Positions 25,016 to 33,068 of a DNA stretch of 40,057 bases are shown in pieces. Source of the stretch: an uncultured Flavobacterium sp. (GTDB lineage Bacteria > Bacteroidota > Bacteroidia > Flavobacteriales > Flavobacteriaceae); NCBI GenBank assembly GCA_947626185.1, contig CANQRD010000012.1:1-40057 (forward strand), in the 5' to 3' direction. The translations under genes and the position numbers were made by a program. The notes below the pieces were generated by a model. It saw only the letters and a list, made by a program, of their open reading frames with translations. It was not told the DNA's origin and did not search any database. Each line of letters opens with the position of its first letter. Position 1 is the stretch's first letter.

Positions 25016-25993
25016 TTAAAATAAGTCGTCGGCTGTAATACTTTTGTCGTGTTTAGTATAGTCAACCGGTCTTTTAGCAAAGAAATCGTCTAAGCTATTT
25101 GCAAAAACTTCTTCTTCAAACCAAGCCATTGGCTTGTATTCAGCTTGAGTTGTATTGTAAACTTTCTGTAAACCAATTTTTACCATACTTTCATCAACTC
25201 TAAATTTCATGAAGTTTAATAAATCGTTTTTGTTTACAGTTTCTATTGAGCCAGCTTCAAAAATCCAATCTAAAATTTTTGCTTCTATTTCGATCGAATG
25301 TTTTACAACTTCGTTTACGTGACGAACTAATTCTTCGTCGAAGAAATCAGGAAATTCTTCTCTAATAATATTTACGATATAAATACCAGCGTTTGCATGT
25401 ATTTGTTCGTCAACTGATGTCCAAGCAATAATATTGCTTACGTTTTTCATCAATCCTTTAAATCTTGTAAAAGATAAGATAATTGCGAATTGGCTGAATA
25501 ATGAAACGTTTTCGATTAATAGAGAAAATAATATTAATGAAACAACATATTTTTTTCTGTCAGTATTGTTGTTTGAATTTTCTAGTACTGATGATAAATA
25601 ATCTACACGTTCTTTGATTACTGGAATTTTTAATAAATCTTCAAATTCGTCGTTATAGCCCAAAACATCCAATAAACGCGAATAAGCTTCTGAGTGTCTA
25701 AATTCACATTCTGCAAATGTTGCTCCTAGTCCGTTAAATTCTGGTTTTGGAAAGTGTAAGTATAAATTTCCCCAAAATGTTTTTACTGCCACTTCAATTT
25801 GAGCAATTGCTAATAAACTGTGTTTAATTGCAAGTTGTTCTTCTTTAGTAAGGTGAGAGTGGAAGTCTTGTGTATCTGCAGTGAAATCTACTTCACTATG
25901 AACCCAAAACGACTTGTTAATAGCATCTGTGAACTGATATATACCCGGATACTCAAATGGTTTATAGTTCACTCTTTTATCGAAAATAGACAT
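25016..25993 (-). CDS. nrdB: Ribonucleoside-diphosphate reductase, beta (radical-generating) subunit
   Basis: 325 residues, a ferritin-like R2 protein. Metal ligands and radical site can be placed by alignment of motifs with E. coli R2: E67 (Glu at the usual Asp position), E97 and H100 in ECEFRHSEAY, radical tyrosine Y104, E161 in LIENVSLFSQF, and E196/H199 in DEQIHANAG. The C-terminal tail SITADDLF fits the peptide that docks on NrdA. The N-terminus begins directly with R2 sequence, so it lacks the ATP-cone that some Flavobacteriaceae NrdB proteins carry. First gene of the nrdBA operon. The region upstream is unusually rich in inverted repeats. Confidence 0.95.
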   Translation of the reverse strand: MSIFDKRVNYKPFEYPGIYQFTDAINKSFWVHSEVDFTADTQDFHSHLTKEEQLAIKHSLLAIAQIEVAVKTFWGNLYLHFPKPEFNGLGATFAECEFRHSEAYSRLLDVLGYNDEFEDLLKIPVIKERVDYLSSVLENSNNNTDRKKYVVSLILFSLLIENVSLFSQFAIILSFTRFKGLMKNVSNIIAWTSVDEQIHANAGIYIVNIIREEFPDFFDEELVRHVNEVVKHSIEIEAKILDWIFEAGSIETVNKNDLLNFMKFRVDESMVKIGLQKVYNTTQAEYKPMAWFEEEVFANSLDDFFAKRPVDYTKHDKSITADDLF

Positions 25994-26095
25994 AGCAAAT
26001 AATATTGTTTGTTAGAAAAACGAATTAATAAAGAAAAAGCTTTTTTTTGTTTTAAATTCGTTTTTTGTAAATTCGAATTTTTGTAAAACATTGAA

Positions 26096-26123
26096 ATTTA
26101 TTACTTTATATAAAGTAATAAAT
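26096..26123. repeat. 28-bp perfect palindrome upstream of nrdB
   Basis: The two 14-base arms are exact reverse complements with no spacer; the core is TTACTTTATATAAAGTAA. It lies about 100 bp upstream of the nrdB start. It could be an operator for a dimeric regulator or a cruciform/hairpin; no known consensus is recognised. Confidence 0.6.
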
Positions 26124-26168
26124 GGAAAGCTAGTTTTGCTAAGTTAGTGTTAAGGGATGATTTATCAA

Positions 26169-26232
26169 AAAAAAACAGCAAGATAAGTTATCAAATGATG
26201 TTGATAACTTTTTTGAGCAAAACTGTTTTTTT
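26169..26232. other. Nested inverted repeats upstream of nrdB
   Basis: Inner arms AAGTTATCAA (26185-26194) and TTGATAACTT (26201-26210) with a 6-nt loop lie inside outer arms AAAAAAACAG (26169-26178) and CTGTTTTTTT (26223-26232). On the plus strand both right arms end in T-runs, but no plus-strand gene precedes it. On the minus strand it may be a leader structure of nrdBA or part of an unannotated RNA. Confidence 0.45.
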
Positions 26233-26400
26233 GTGGAATTTTGTTTGAAAAATGTATATGGTTAAATTTAATATTATTCATTTTTTGCTAACTCACTGTT
26301 TATGTTTTAAAGTTTTAATTAAACGAAGAAAAATGTGCAAATAATGCAAAGCGCAAATTAATGTGTTTGTTGACTTTGTAACTATTTCGTTTTTGAAAAT

Positions 26401-26433
26401 AAAAAAATCAGCTTTAATAAAGCTGATTTTTTT
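26401..26433. terminator. Terminator of the hmu operon
   Basis: Fifteen-base arms (26401-26415 and 26419-26433, core ATCAGCTTT / AAAGCTGAT) with a 3-nt loop. A seven-base A-run at the left reads as a T-tract on the minus strand. It is just past the hmuS stop at 26442. Confidence 0.85.
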
Positions 26434-26441
26434 ATTGAAAA

Positions 26442-27482
26442 TTAGTTTAATTGAGCAACAATGTTTCTCCAAGTTTCTAATTCAGGTACTCCTGGTTTTC
26501 TTTTTCCGAAGAACTGAACAATAATGTCGCCCATTTCATTAAACACTTCAATTGCCGTAACAATTCCATCTTCGGTTGGTTTACGCACTACCCAAGTTTG
26601 CGCTACTTTATCCATGTCTAGGTGCATATTAAAGTCCGGATCTAATACGTTGTACCAGTTTTGGTGCCAAAGCGTTTTAGTTATTTCTCCAGTATGAATT
26701 TGAATGTTTCCTTTATTGCCCACAAAAACCATTATTGGTGTTTGCTCAGCAGATGCTTGTTCTAACATTGTTACAATAGCCTCTTTTGATATTTGTTTTG
26801 CGTAGTATTCGTTTGGAGCTAAACGCAAAGCTTGTGTTCTAGAAACATTGTATTTTTTTAATAATATATGGAAATCATGAGTATCCTTTAAGGTTTCCCA
26901 TTCTTTTCTAAATCCTTCTACATCAATTTCCTCATCCAATCTTTCGTCTAAGTTTTTATCGTATGGAGTTGTAACCACTTCAAATTCTTGACTTTCTGCT
27001 TTGTGTTTTTCAACAAATTTATCAAACTCAGCTTCGTTGCTTTCGTTTGTTAGATATATTTTGTGGATTGCTTCTCCATCTTTTCCAAAAAATTGAATGC
27101 TTTTTCGGGTAATGTTTCCTGTAACTTCAATTACAGCAAAAGCATATTTCCAATGTGATAAGAAAATACGCAAATCGATATCTGGATTTACAAATAATCC
27201 TGCATGTGGATTAGAGAAATCAGCATTGCTATAAATTCCTTTTCTTTCATGTACACATTCGTCATTACGCGTTAATGCCATTACTTTACCCAATGATTCG
27301 ATGTCGCTAAGAAGTGCTTTCATATCATTGTTTAAAACAATTGTAGAGTCGCCAATGTTTGTAGCCAACAATTCCATTTCACTAGAATTAAGCTCTTTTG
27401 CAGCATTTCTGATACGCAGTCTAGGATTTTCTTCTTTTAATTTGTTCCAACGTTCTTTTAACGATAAGTTTTCTGTATTCAT
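26442..27482 (-). CDS. hmuS: Hemin-degrading factor (HmuS/ChuS family)
   Basis: 346 residues from the ATG at 27482. The frame extends to a TTG at 27506 that would overlap hmuV, but the ATG gives the family-like opening (NLSLKERWNKLKEENPRLRIRNAAKELNSSE). The protein has the two-repeat architecture of HemS/HmuS/ChuS: similar segments around FLSHWKYAFAVIEV...SIQFFGKDGEAIHKIYLT and the second half ending in IEVFNEMGDIIVQFFGKRKPGVPE. These cytoplasmic proteins bind imported heme and degrade or deliver it, freeing iron. It is the last gene of hmuTUVS, 13 nt after hmuV, and is followed by a strong terminator. Confidence 0.92.
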   Translation of the reverse strand: MNTENLSLKERWNKLKEENPRLRIRNAAKELNSSEMELLATNIGDSTIVLNNDMKALLSDIESLGKVMALTRNDECVHERKGIYSNADFSNPHAGLFVNPDIDLRIFLSHWKYAFAVIEVTGNITRKSIQFFGKDGEAIHKIYLTNESNEAEFDKFVEKHKAESQEFEVVTTPYDKNLDERLDEEIDVEGFRKEWETLKDTHDFHILLKKYNVSRTQALRLAPNEYYAKQISKEAIVTMLEQASAEQTPIMVFVGNKGNIQIHTGEITKTLWHQNWYNVLDPDFNMHLDMDKVAQTWVVRKPTEDGIVTAIEVFNEMGDIIVQFFGKRKPGVPELETWRNIVAQLN

Positions 27483-27495
27483 AAAATCAATGATA

Positions 27496-28272
27496 TTAAG
27501 CTCCAAATAAGATTATTGGAGTATTGTTTACCGGATTTTGTGCAACAATGCATGGAAAGTTGTACACGTCCGAAATTATTTCTTGTGTTAAAACGGTAGT
27601 AGGAGTGTCGTATATTACTTTTTCTCCTTTATTTAATAATAGTATTCTATCAGCAAATTGTCCAGCTAAATTCAAATCGTGTAGCACCACAATAGCCGAA
27701 TTACCTTGCTGAGTAAATTCTTTAATTAAATTTAGTATTTTATGCTGGTGCAATACATCTAAATTATTTAATGGTTCATCTAAAAATAACAATTTATTTT
27801 CAATCGAATTGTTTAGTTGAGCTAAAACTCGAGCCAAATGAACGCGTTGTTTTTCGCCTCCAGATAAATGATTGTATTCTCTGTCTTGTAAGGAGCAAAC
27901 GTCTATACAATTCATGCTTTCTTCAACTGCTTTTTTATCGGCTTCGGAAGGTGTGTGATCAAAGTACGGATATCGTCCCATCATTACAACTTCGTCAACA
28001 GGAAGAGGAATATCTACATTAAATTGTTGCGAAAATTTAGCTTTGTGTTGAGGTAATGTTTTTGTGCACCACTGTGGATATTCGCAAGATTTAAGCGATA
28101 TTTTATTTCCATTTTGATGGATTTCATTTGCCAAAAGACTCAAAAAAGTTGATTTTCCTGCGCCATTAGGCCCAAGAACAGCAATAAATTCGCCATTGTT
28201 ACAACTAAAATCAATATTGTTGATTAGATAGCGTTCTTTTGCTTTGAAAGATATATTAAATGCTTCTATCAT
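27496..28272 (-). CDS. hmuV: Heme ABC transporter ATP-binding protein
   Basis: 258 residues. ABC ATPase of the FecE/HmuV type: Walker A GPNGAGKST at 34-42, a Q-loop region near WCTKTLPQHKAKF, the signature LSGGEKQRVHLARVLAQL, Walker B LLFLDEPLNNLD and the switch histidine in VVLHDLNLAGQFADR. It drives import of heme through HmuU. It starts 1 nt after the hmuU stop, indicating tight translational coupling. Confidence 0.94.
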   Translation of the reverse strand: MIEAFNISFKAKERYLINNIDFSCNNGEFIAVLGPNGAGKSTFLSLLANEIHQNGNKISLKSCEYPQWCTKTLPQHKAKFSQQFNVDIPLPVDEVVMMGRYPYFDHTPSEADKKAVEESMNCIDVCSLQDREYNHLSGGEKQRVHLARVLAQLNNSIENKLLFLDEPLNNLDVLHQHKILNLIKEFTQQGNSAIVVLHDLNLAGQFADRILLLNKGEKVIYDTPTTVLTQEIISDVYNFPCIVAQNPVNNTPIILFGA

Positions 28273-28273
28273 C

Positions 28274-29305
28274 TTATAACGATTTTTTGAACTTTAATAA
28301 GATTGCAATAAATACCGGAGCTCCCATTAAAGCTGTTAATATTCCTATTGGTACTTCTGTTGGAGGAACAAGTGTTCGGCTAATATTGTCGGCAACTAAT
28401 AATAATATGGCACCTGCTAAGAAAGAAAGTGGCAATACAAAGTAATAGTTTGATTTGAAGATTAGTCGTAGTATATACGGGACTACCAAACCAACAAAAC
28501 CTATTGTACCTGTAAATGCTACAATAGTACCTACTAGAAGTGCAGAAAATAAAATGATTCTCTTTTTGATAGTTTCTACAGATATTCCTAAATGATTTGC
28601 ATCGCGCTCACCAAGCATCATTGCGTTTAGGGCTTTTCCTAAATGAATTAGATAACGTAGCGCTAAAGCTACAATTACAGCTACTATAACTATTTTAGGC
28701 CAAGTAGCTCCAGCTAAACTCCCCAATGTCCAAAACGTAAGGTTCTTTAATTCTTCATCATTGGAAATATAAATTAATAAACCCGTAACTGCGCCAGATA
28801 AGGCAGTAATAGCTACACCAGATAAAAGTAAAATACTAATGTTTGTTTTTCCGTTTGTGGTAGACATTCGATAAACAAAACTCATGGTAATTAATGCGCC
28901 TATAAAGCTCATTAAACTTAAAAAAGAGTAATGTAAAAAAGCAGGAATATAAGCTTTAATAAATTCGCCCAAAATAATTGCTATTGCTGCAAATAATACA
29001 GAACCAGAAGTAATACCAATCAAATCTGGCGATGCTAACGGATTTCTAAACATTCCTTGTAAAGAAGTACCTGCCAATGCAAGTCCGCCACCAGCAAGAA
29101 TTGCCATAATAATTCGAGGTAATCTTACATTTAGAATAACGTATCTATCACTTGGAATAACACTTTCTGGATTGAAAATTAATTGTTTAATGGTTTGAAA
29201 ATTACTCGATTCAAATTCATAGACTCCTAAGAAAATAGAAATACTTGCGATAACTAAAAGCAGTATCGCAAGTACAACTATATAAAAAGAGAGTTTTTTA
29301 CTCAT
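28274..29305 (-). CDS. hmuU: Heme ABC transporter permease (FecCD family)
   Basis: 343 residues with about nine or ten hydrophobic helices. The FecCD/BtuC-type motif LAGGGLALAGTSLQGMFRNPLASPDLIGITSG is present, followed by the later conserved FVGLVVPYILRLIFKSNY and the end block VPPTEVPIGILTALMGAPVFI. It forms the inner-membrane channel for heme with HmuV. The stop is 1 nt from the hmuV start, and hmuT lies 13 nt upstream. Specificity for heme rather than siderophore is inferred from the neighbouring hmuS. Confidence 0.93.
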   Translation of the reverse strand: MSKKLSFYIVVLAILLLVIASISIFLGVYEFESSNFQTIKQLIFNPESVIPSDRYVILNVRLPRIIMAILAGGGLALAGTSLQGMFRNPLASPDLIGITSGSVLFAAIAIILGEFIKAYIPAFLHYSFLSLMSFIGALITMSFVYRMSTTNGKTNISILLLSGVAITALSGAVTGLLIYISNDEELKNLTFWTLGSLAGATWPKIVIVAVIVALALRYLIHLGKALNAMMLGERDANHLGISVETIKKRIILFSALLVGTIVAFTGTIGFVGLVVPYILRLIFKSNYYFVLPLSFLAGAILLLVADNISRTLVPPTEVPIGILTALMGAPVFIAILLKFKKSL

Positions 29306-29318
29306 ATTTTACAAGAGT

Positions 29319-30188
29319 TTATTCTGATATTTTCTGGTTTAATATAGTAACTGCTTCACCAATTCTAGGTGTAAAACCAGTTAATAATAAACCATCCATT
29401 GTAATGATTTTTTTATTCTTTCCAGCATTAGTTTTTGTAATTCCCTCAATGCTTAACACACCGTCAACACCACCCATGCTTTGTAATCCAGTGTCAAAAA
29501 GAAGAATATAATCAGGATTGCTGTTTAATAATGCTTCTGGCGTTAAAGGTTTAAAATCGCTAAATCCTTTTGCAGCATTTTCTCCACCAGCTAATTCTAT
29601 AATGCTTTGAATAGGTGTGTCAGCACCAGCAACAAATAAGTTGGCTGCACCTCTTGCGTAGATAAACAATACTTTTGGTTTTGTTTCTAAAGGTTTTACC
29701 TGGCTAATATCCTGATCAATTTTTGTGTATAATTTATCGTAATCTTTGATTTGTAGTGGAGTTGCAACTTCTTCAATAAGTTTTTTAGCACCATCAACGC
29801 TGTAATCTTGTTCAATAACAATTAATGTTATACCAGCATCAGTCAATTGTTTTTCTAGATTTTCGTTCAAATCTTTCTTTAAAACATATACAATTGTTGG
29901 TTTTAAGGCTAATAATCCTTCAATATTGATTTTGTTTACGTGTTCTAGTTGTGTAGCTTTTTTTGCTAAATCAGCAGGATAAGAACTTGTAATATCAATA
30001 CCTACAATTTGATTGCGTTGACCTAAATCGACTAAAATTTCAGAAATAGCTCCATTTAACGATACTATTCGTTCATTAGAAATATTTACTTCTGTATTAT
30101 TTGCAATAGAAGACTGCTCTGCTTTGTTATTGTTTTTACAGCTAACAATACTTAATGTTATAAATGCTGCAAGTAATACTTTTTTCAT
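29319..30188 (-). CDS. hmuT: Heme-binding periplasmic lipoprotein (ABC transporter SBP)
   Basis: 289 residues. Lipoprotein signal MKKVLLAAFITLSIVSC with Cys17. A class III (BtuF/HmuT-type) substrate-binding fold is indicated by RIVSLNGAISEILVDLGQRNQIVGID at the start of the first lobe, the GLLALKPTIVYVL strand and the second-lobe pattern LAGGENAAKGFSDFKPLTPEALLNSNPDYILLFD. It captures heme in the periplasm for HmuUV. First gene of the hmu operon with a good promoter upstream. No TonB-dependent heme receptor (HmuR-like) is in the window. Confidence 0.92.
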   Translation of the reverse strand: MKKVLLAAFITLSIVSCKNNNKAEQSSIANNTEVNISNERIVSLNGAISEILVDLGQRNQIVGIDITSSYPADLAKKATQLEHVNKINIEGLLALKPTIVYVLKKDLNENLEKQLTDAGITLIVIEQDYSVDGAKKLIEEVATPLQIKDYDKLYTKIDQDISQVKPLETKPKVLFIYARGAANLFVAGADTPIQSIIELAGGENAAKGFSDFKPLTPEALLNSNPDYILLFDTGLQSMGGVDGVLSIEGITKTNAGKNKKIITMDGLLLTGFTPRIGEAVTILNQKISE

Positions 30189-30220
30189 AAATCATTATTT
30201 TAATTAAGTCTTAATAATTA

Positions 30221-30251
30221 CAAATCTAAAATCTTTTACCGAAACATCAAA
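30221..30251 (-). promoter_or_regulatory. Promoter of hmuTUVS
   Basis: On the minus strand the -7 element TAGATTTG lies at 30221-30228 and a -33 TTTG at 30248-30251, 19 nt apart. This is the best two-part Bacteroidota promoter in the window. The hmuT ATG is 32 nt downstream. Confidence 0.75.
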
Positions 30252-30521
30252 ATATATTTAGATTAATTTTAAATAACGATATATCTAGCTTATATTTACA
30301 GTAAATAGATTGTTTTTCAAATGATTATAAAATAGAGATAGTAAGTGTGTTATTTTGTTTAAAATAAAAATATGAACTTGTAATTAAAAGATGATTAAAT
30401 TAGTGAAATTCTAAATAGAAGTAAAAGGTATAATATATAATAGCAAATAGATGAATGATTTTGATAGAGAAATACGGTTTTGTTATAGTTTAAAATTTTT
30501 CTGCAAACAAATGAGATTCAC

Positions 30522-30529
30522 TATCTTTG
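30522..30529 (+). promoter_or_regulatory. Promoter -7 element of the sufSE arm
   Basis: TATCTTTG, a perfect TAnnTTTG match, 29 nt upstream of the sufS ATG. No exact -33 TTTG is seen. Confidence 0.65.
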
Positions 30530-30558
30530 CAATTAGAAATCAGGTTAAATAGATCATT

Positions 30559-31773
30559 ATGTTAGATATAAATGCAGTTAGAAATGACTTTCCAATTCTT
30601 AATCAAAAAGTAAACGGAAAGCCATTGGTTTATTTTGATAATGCCGCAACGGCGCAAAAGCCACAGGTTGTTATTGATGCAATTGAAAAATATTACTCAG
30701 AAATCAATGCAAATATTCATCGTGGTGTACATACGCTTAGCCAATTAGCTACTGATGCTTATGAAGAGGCAAGAAAAAAAGTACAGCATCATATTAATGC
30801 TAAAGAAGACAAAGAAATTATATTAACTGCAGGTACAACTTTCGGGATAAATCTTGTAGCTAATGGTTTTGGAACATTACTAAAAGCAGGTGATGAGGTT
30901 TTGATTTCTGCAATGGAGCATCATTCTAACATTGTGCCATGGCAATTTGCTTGTGAAAGTTCGGGCGCAACACTAAGAGTTATTTCGATGGATCAAAACG
31001 GTGAATTGGTGTTAGACACCATAGATGAATTAATTAACAAGAACACAAAAATTGTTGCTGTAACACATGTTTCGAATGCTTTAGGAACAATTAATCCAAT
31101 AGAGTTAATCATTAGAAAAGCACATAGTGTTGGTGCTGCCGTACTAATTGATGGAGCACAAGCTACGCCTCATATAAAACCAGATGTACAAGCATTAGGG
31201 TGCGATTTCTATGTTTTTTCAGGGCACAAAGTTTGTGGACCAACAGGTACAGGAGTTCTTTATGGAAAAGAAGAATGGTTAAATAAACTGCCACCTTATC
31301 AAGGAGGGGGTGAAATGATTAAAACAGTTACTTTCGAGAAAACGACTTACGCTTGTTTACCACATAAATTTGAAGCTGGAACCCCAAATATTGCAGGTGG
31401 CATTGCACTTGGTTATGCTTTAGATTATATGAATGGAATAGGTTTTGACAATATTGCTGCTTATGAGCACGAGTTATTAGAATACGGAACTAAAAGACTT
31501 TTAGAGATTGAAGGATTAAAGATAATTGGTACCGCAAAGCATAAAACAGCAGTAATTTCCTTTAACATTGAAGGAATACATCCATATGACGTTGGTGTTA
31601 TTGTTGACAAATTGGGAATTGCTGTAAGAACAGGTCATCATTGTACGCAACCAATTATGGACTTCTTCGGTATTTCTGGTACAATCAGAGCATCATTCAG
31701 CTTTTACAACACAAAAGAAGAAATTGATATAATGGTTGAGGCTGTAAAGAAAGCAAAGCAAATGCTTTTATAA
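30559..31773 (+). CDS. sufS: Cysteine desulfurase SufS
   Basis: 404 residues, type II cysteine desulfurase. PLP-binding lysine K224 is in FSGHKVCGPTGTGVLYG, and the catalytic cysteine C362 is in RTGHHCTQP, which is the SufS-type (not IscS-type) active-site loop. Other blocks are YFDNAATAQKP, HRGVHTLSQ and EHHSNIVPWQ. It takes sulfur from cysteine as a persulfide and passes it through SufE to SufBCD. It lies about 7.4 kb from sufD and has its own promoter. sufE follows after 30 nt. Confidence 0.96.
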   Translation: MLDINAVRNDFPILNQKVNGKPLVYFDNAATAQKPQVVIDAIEKYYSEINANIHRGVHTLSQLATDAYEEARKKVQHHINAKEDKEIILTAGTTFGINLVANGFGTLLKAGDEVLISAMEHHSNIVPWQFACESSGATLRVISMDQNGELVLDTIDELINKNTKIVAVTHVSNALGTINPIELIIRKAHSVGAAVLIDGAQATPHIKPDVQALGCDFYVFSGHKVCGPTGTGVLYGKEEWLNKLPPYQGGGEMIKTVTFEKTTYACLPHKFEAGTPNIAGGIALGYALDYMNGIGFDNIAAYEHELLEYGTKRLLEIEGLKIIGTAKHKTAVISFNIEGIHPYDVGVIVDKLGIAVRTGHHCTQPIMDFFGISGTIRASFSFYNTKEEIDIMVEAVKKAKQMLL

Positions 31774-31803
31774 TAAATACGATTTTAGGAAATAAATATA
31801 ATT

Positions 31804-32220
31804 ATGACAATAAGAGAAGCACAAGAAGAAATTATCGACGAATTTTCAATGTTCGACGATTGGATGCAACGCTATGAATATATTATTGAATTAGGAAAAA
31901 GCTTGCCCCTGATTGATGCAAAATACCAAGTAGAAAAAAATTTAATTAAAGGATGCCAATCGCAAGTTTGGCTACATGCCGAGTGCAACGACGGAATTGT
32001 TTCTTTTACTGCAAACAGCGATGCAATTCTAACAAAAGGAATTATTGCTATTTTAATTCGCGTATTTTCTGGCCAAAAAGCAGAAGATATTTTAGAGGCA
32101 GATATGTCTTTTATAGACGAAATTGGATTAAAAGAACATTTATCACCAACGCGTGCAAACGGATTGGTATCGATGATAAAACAAATTAAAATGTATGCTT
32201 TGGCTTTTCAGGCAAGGTAA
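31804..32220 (+). CDS. sufE: Sulfur-acceptor protein SufE
   Basis: 138 residues. The sulfur-accepting cysteine is C51 in LIKGCQSQVW, and the conserved blocks DWMQRYEYIIELGK and LSPTRANGLVSMI are present. SufE stimulates SufS and relays persulfide sulfur to SufB. It is in the sufS-sufE-DUF59-DUF2480 plus-strand operon with short gaps. Confidence 0.95.
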   Translation: MTIREAQEEIIDEFSMFDDWMQRYEYIIELGKSLPLIDAKYQVEKNLIKGCQSQVWLHAECNDGIVSFTANSDAILTKGIIAILIRVFSGQKAEDILEADMSFIDEIGLKEHLSPTRANGLVSMIKQIKMYALAFQAR

Positions 32221-32238
32221 TTAATAAGCAAAATAAGT

Positions 32239-32559
32239 ATGGGAGCAATAGACGTACAACAATTAGGAGAAAATATCGTAAAGGTTTTAAAAACAATTTA
32301 CGATCCAGAAATTCCAGTTGATATCTATGAATTGGGATTGATATATGATGTGTTTGTAAACGAAACAAACGATGTGAAAATTTTAATGACATTAACTTCG
32401 CCAAATTGTCCAGTAGCAGAAACGTTGCCAATGGAAGTGGAAGAAAAAGTGAAATCAATTGATGAGGTAAATAATGTAGAAGTAGAGCTTACTTTTGAAC
32501 CTACTTGGACAAAAGATTTGATGAGTGAAGAAGCTCAATTGGAGTTAGGATTACTATAA
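32239..32559 (+). CDS. DUF59/MIP18-family Fe-S maturation protein (SufT-like)
   Basis: 106 residues, the compact DUF59 (MIP18) domain. Key features are YDPEIPVDIYELGLIYDV, TLTSPNCPVAETLP with the conserved cysteine, and EVELTFEPTWTKDLMSEEAQLELG. Such proteins (SufT, PaaD-like, eukaryotic CIA2) help deliver Fe-S clusters to target proteins. It begins 18 nt after sufE and ends 2 nt before the next ATG, so it is cotranslated with the suf arm. Biochemical role in this group is inferred from family and context. Confidence 0.88.
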   Translation: MGAIDVQQLGENIVKVLKTIYDPEIPVDIYELGLIYDVFVNETNDVKILMTLTSPNCPVAETLPMEVEEKVKSIDEVNNVEVELTFEPTWTKDLMSEEAQLELGLL

Positions 32560-32561
32560 TT

Positions 32562-33068
32562 ATGGAAGGAGAAATTGTAAATAAAGTAGCGAATAGCTCT
32601 CTTAAAATTTTTGATCTAGAGGAAATATATCCTATAAATCCTCGTATGGATATTGATATTTCACAATGGTTATATGAAGGGTTTGTTTTAAGAGAAAAAG
32701 AATTTAGAGCCGCTTTAAAACAAATTGATTGGTCAATTTACCAAGATGCTTATGTGGGGCTGTATTGTTCAACAGAGGCTATTTTGCCAGGCTGGACATA
32801 TATGTTGCTTACAAGCTATTTACAACCTGTGGCAAAGCGTGTGTTTTTAGGAAATAAATCAGAGTTAGAACGATTCGTTTTTCAAGAATTATTATTGAGT
32901 ATTGACTACTCTGAATATGAGAATCTACCTGTAATTATTAAAGGATGTTCTAAAAGAGAAATACCTGAAGAAGCTTATGTCTTGGCCACTCAATTGATGA
33001 TGCAAAAAGCACGTTCAGTTATGTTTGGAGAAGCTTGCTCGGCAGTGCCAATCTTCAAGAAGAAATAA
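32562..33068 (+). CDS. DUF2480-family protein
   Basis: 168 residues, no signal peptide, probably cytoplasmic. Belongs to the DUF2480 family, which in Bacteroidota usually follows the suf genes. Recognisable stretches are NPRMDIDISQWLYEGFVLREKEFRAALKQIDW, AILPGWTYMLLTSYL and the C-terminal MMQKARSVMFGEACSAVPIFKK with a conserved-looking cysteine in GEACS. Function is unknown. The 2-nt gap to the DUF59 gene and its fixed position suggest a part in Fe-S assembly or delivery; this is inference. Confidence 0.85.
   Translation: MEGEIVNKVANSSLKIFDLEEIYPINPRMDIDISQWLYEGFVLREKEFRAALKQIDWSIYQDAYVGLYCSTEAILPGWTYMLLTSYLQPVAKRVFLGNKSELERFVFQELLLSIDYSEYENLPVIIKGCSKREIPEEAYVLATQLMMQKARSVMFGEACSAVPIFKKK

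Larger units (their letters stand above)
25994..26400. other. Structured intergenic region upstream of nrdBA
   Basis: About 400 bp without a coding frame. It holds a 28-bp perfect palindrome (26096-26123), a nested hairpin (26169-26232), the zero-loop palindrome AAAAAGCTTTTT at 26034-26045, and three CAAAT-containing repeats near 26337-26357. No perfect TAnnTTTG element was found for nrdB, so its promoter is unplaced. Confidence 0.55.
30189..30558. other. Divergent intergenic region hmuT / sufS
   Basis: 370 bp, AT-rich, with the hmuT promoter at the left and the sufS -7 element at the right. No coding frame is seen. Both arms concern iron, so a shared iron-responsive site is plausible, but I could not find a clear Fur-type inverted repeat by eye. 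Confidence 0.5.
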
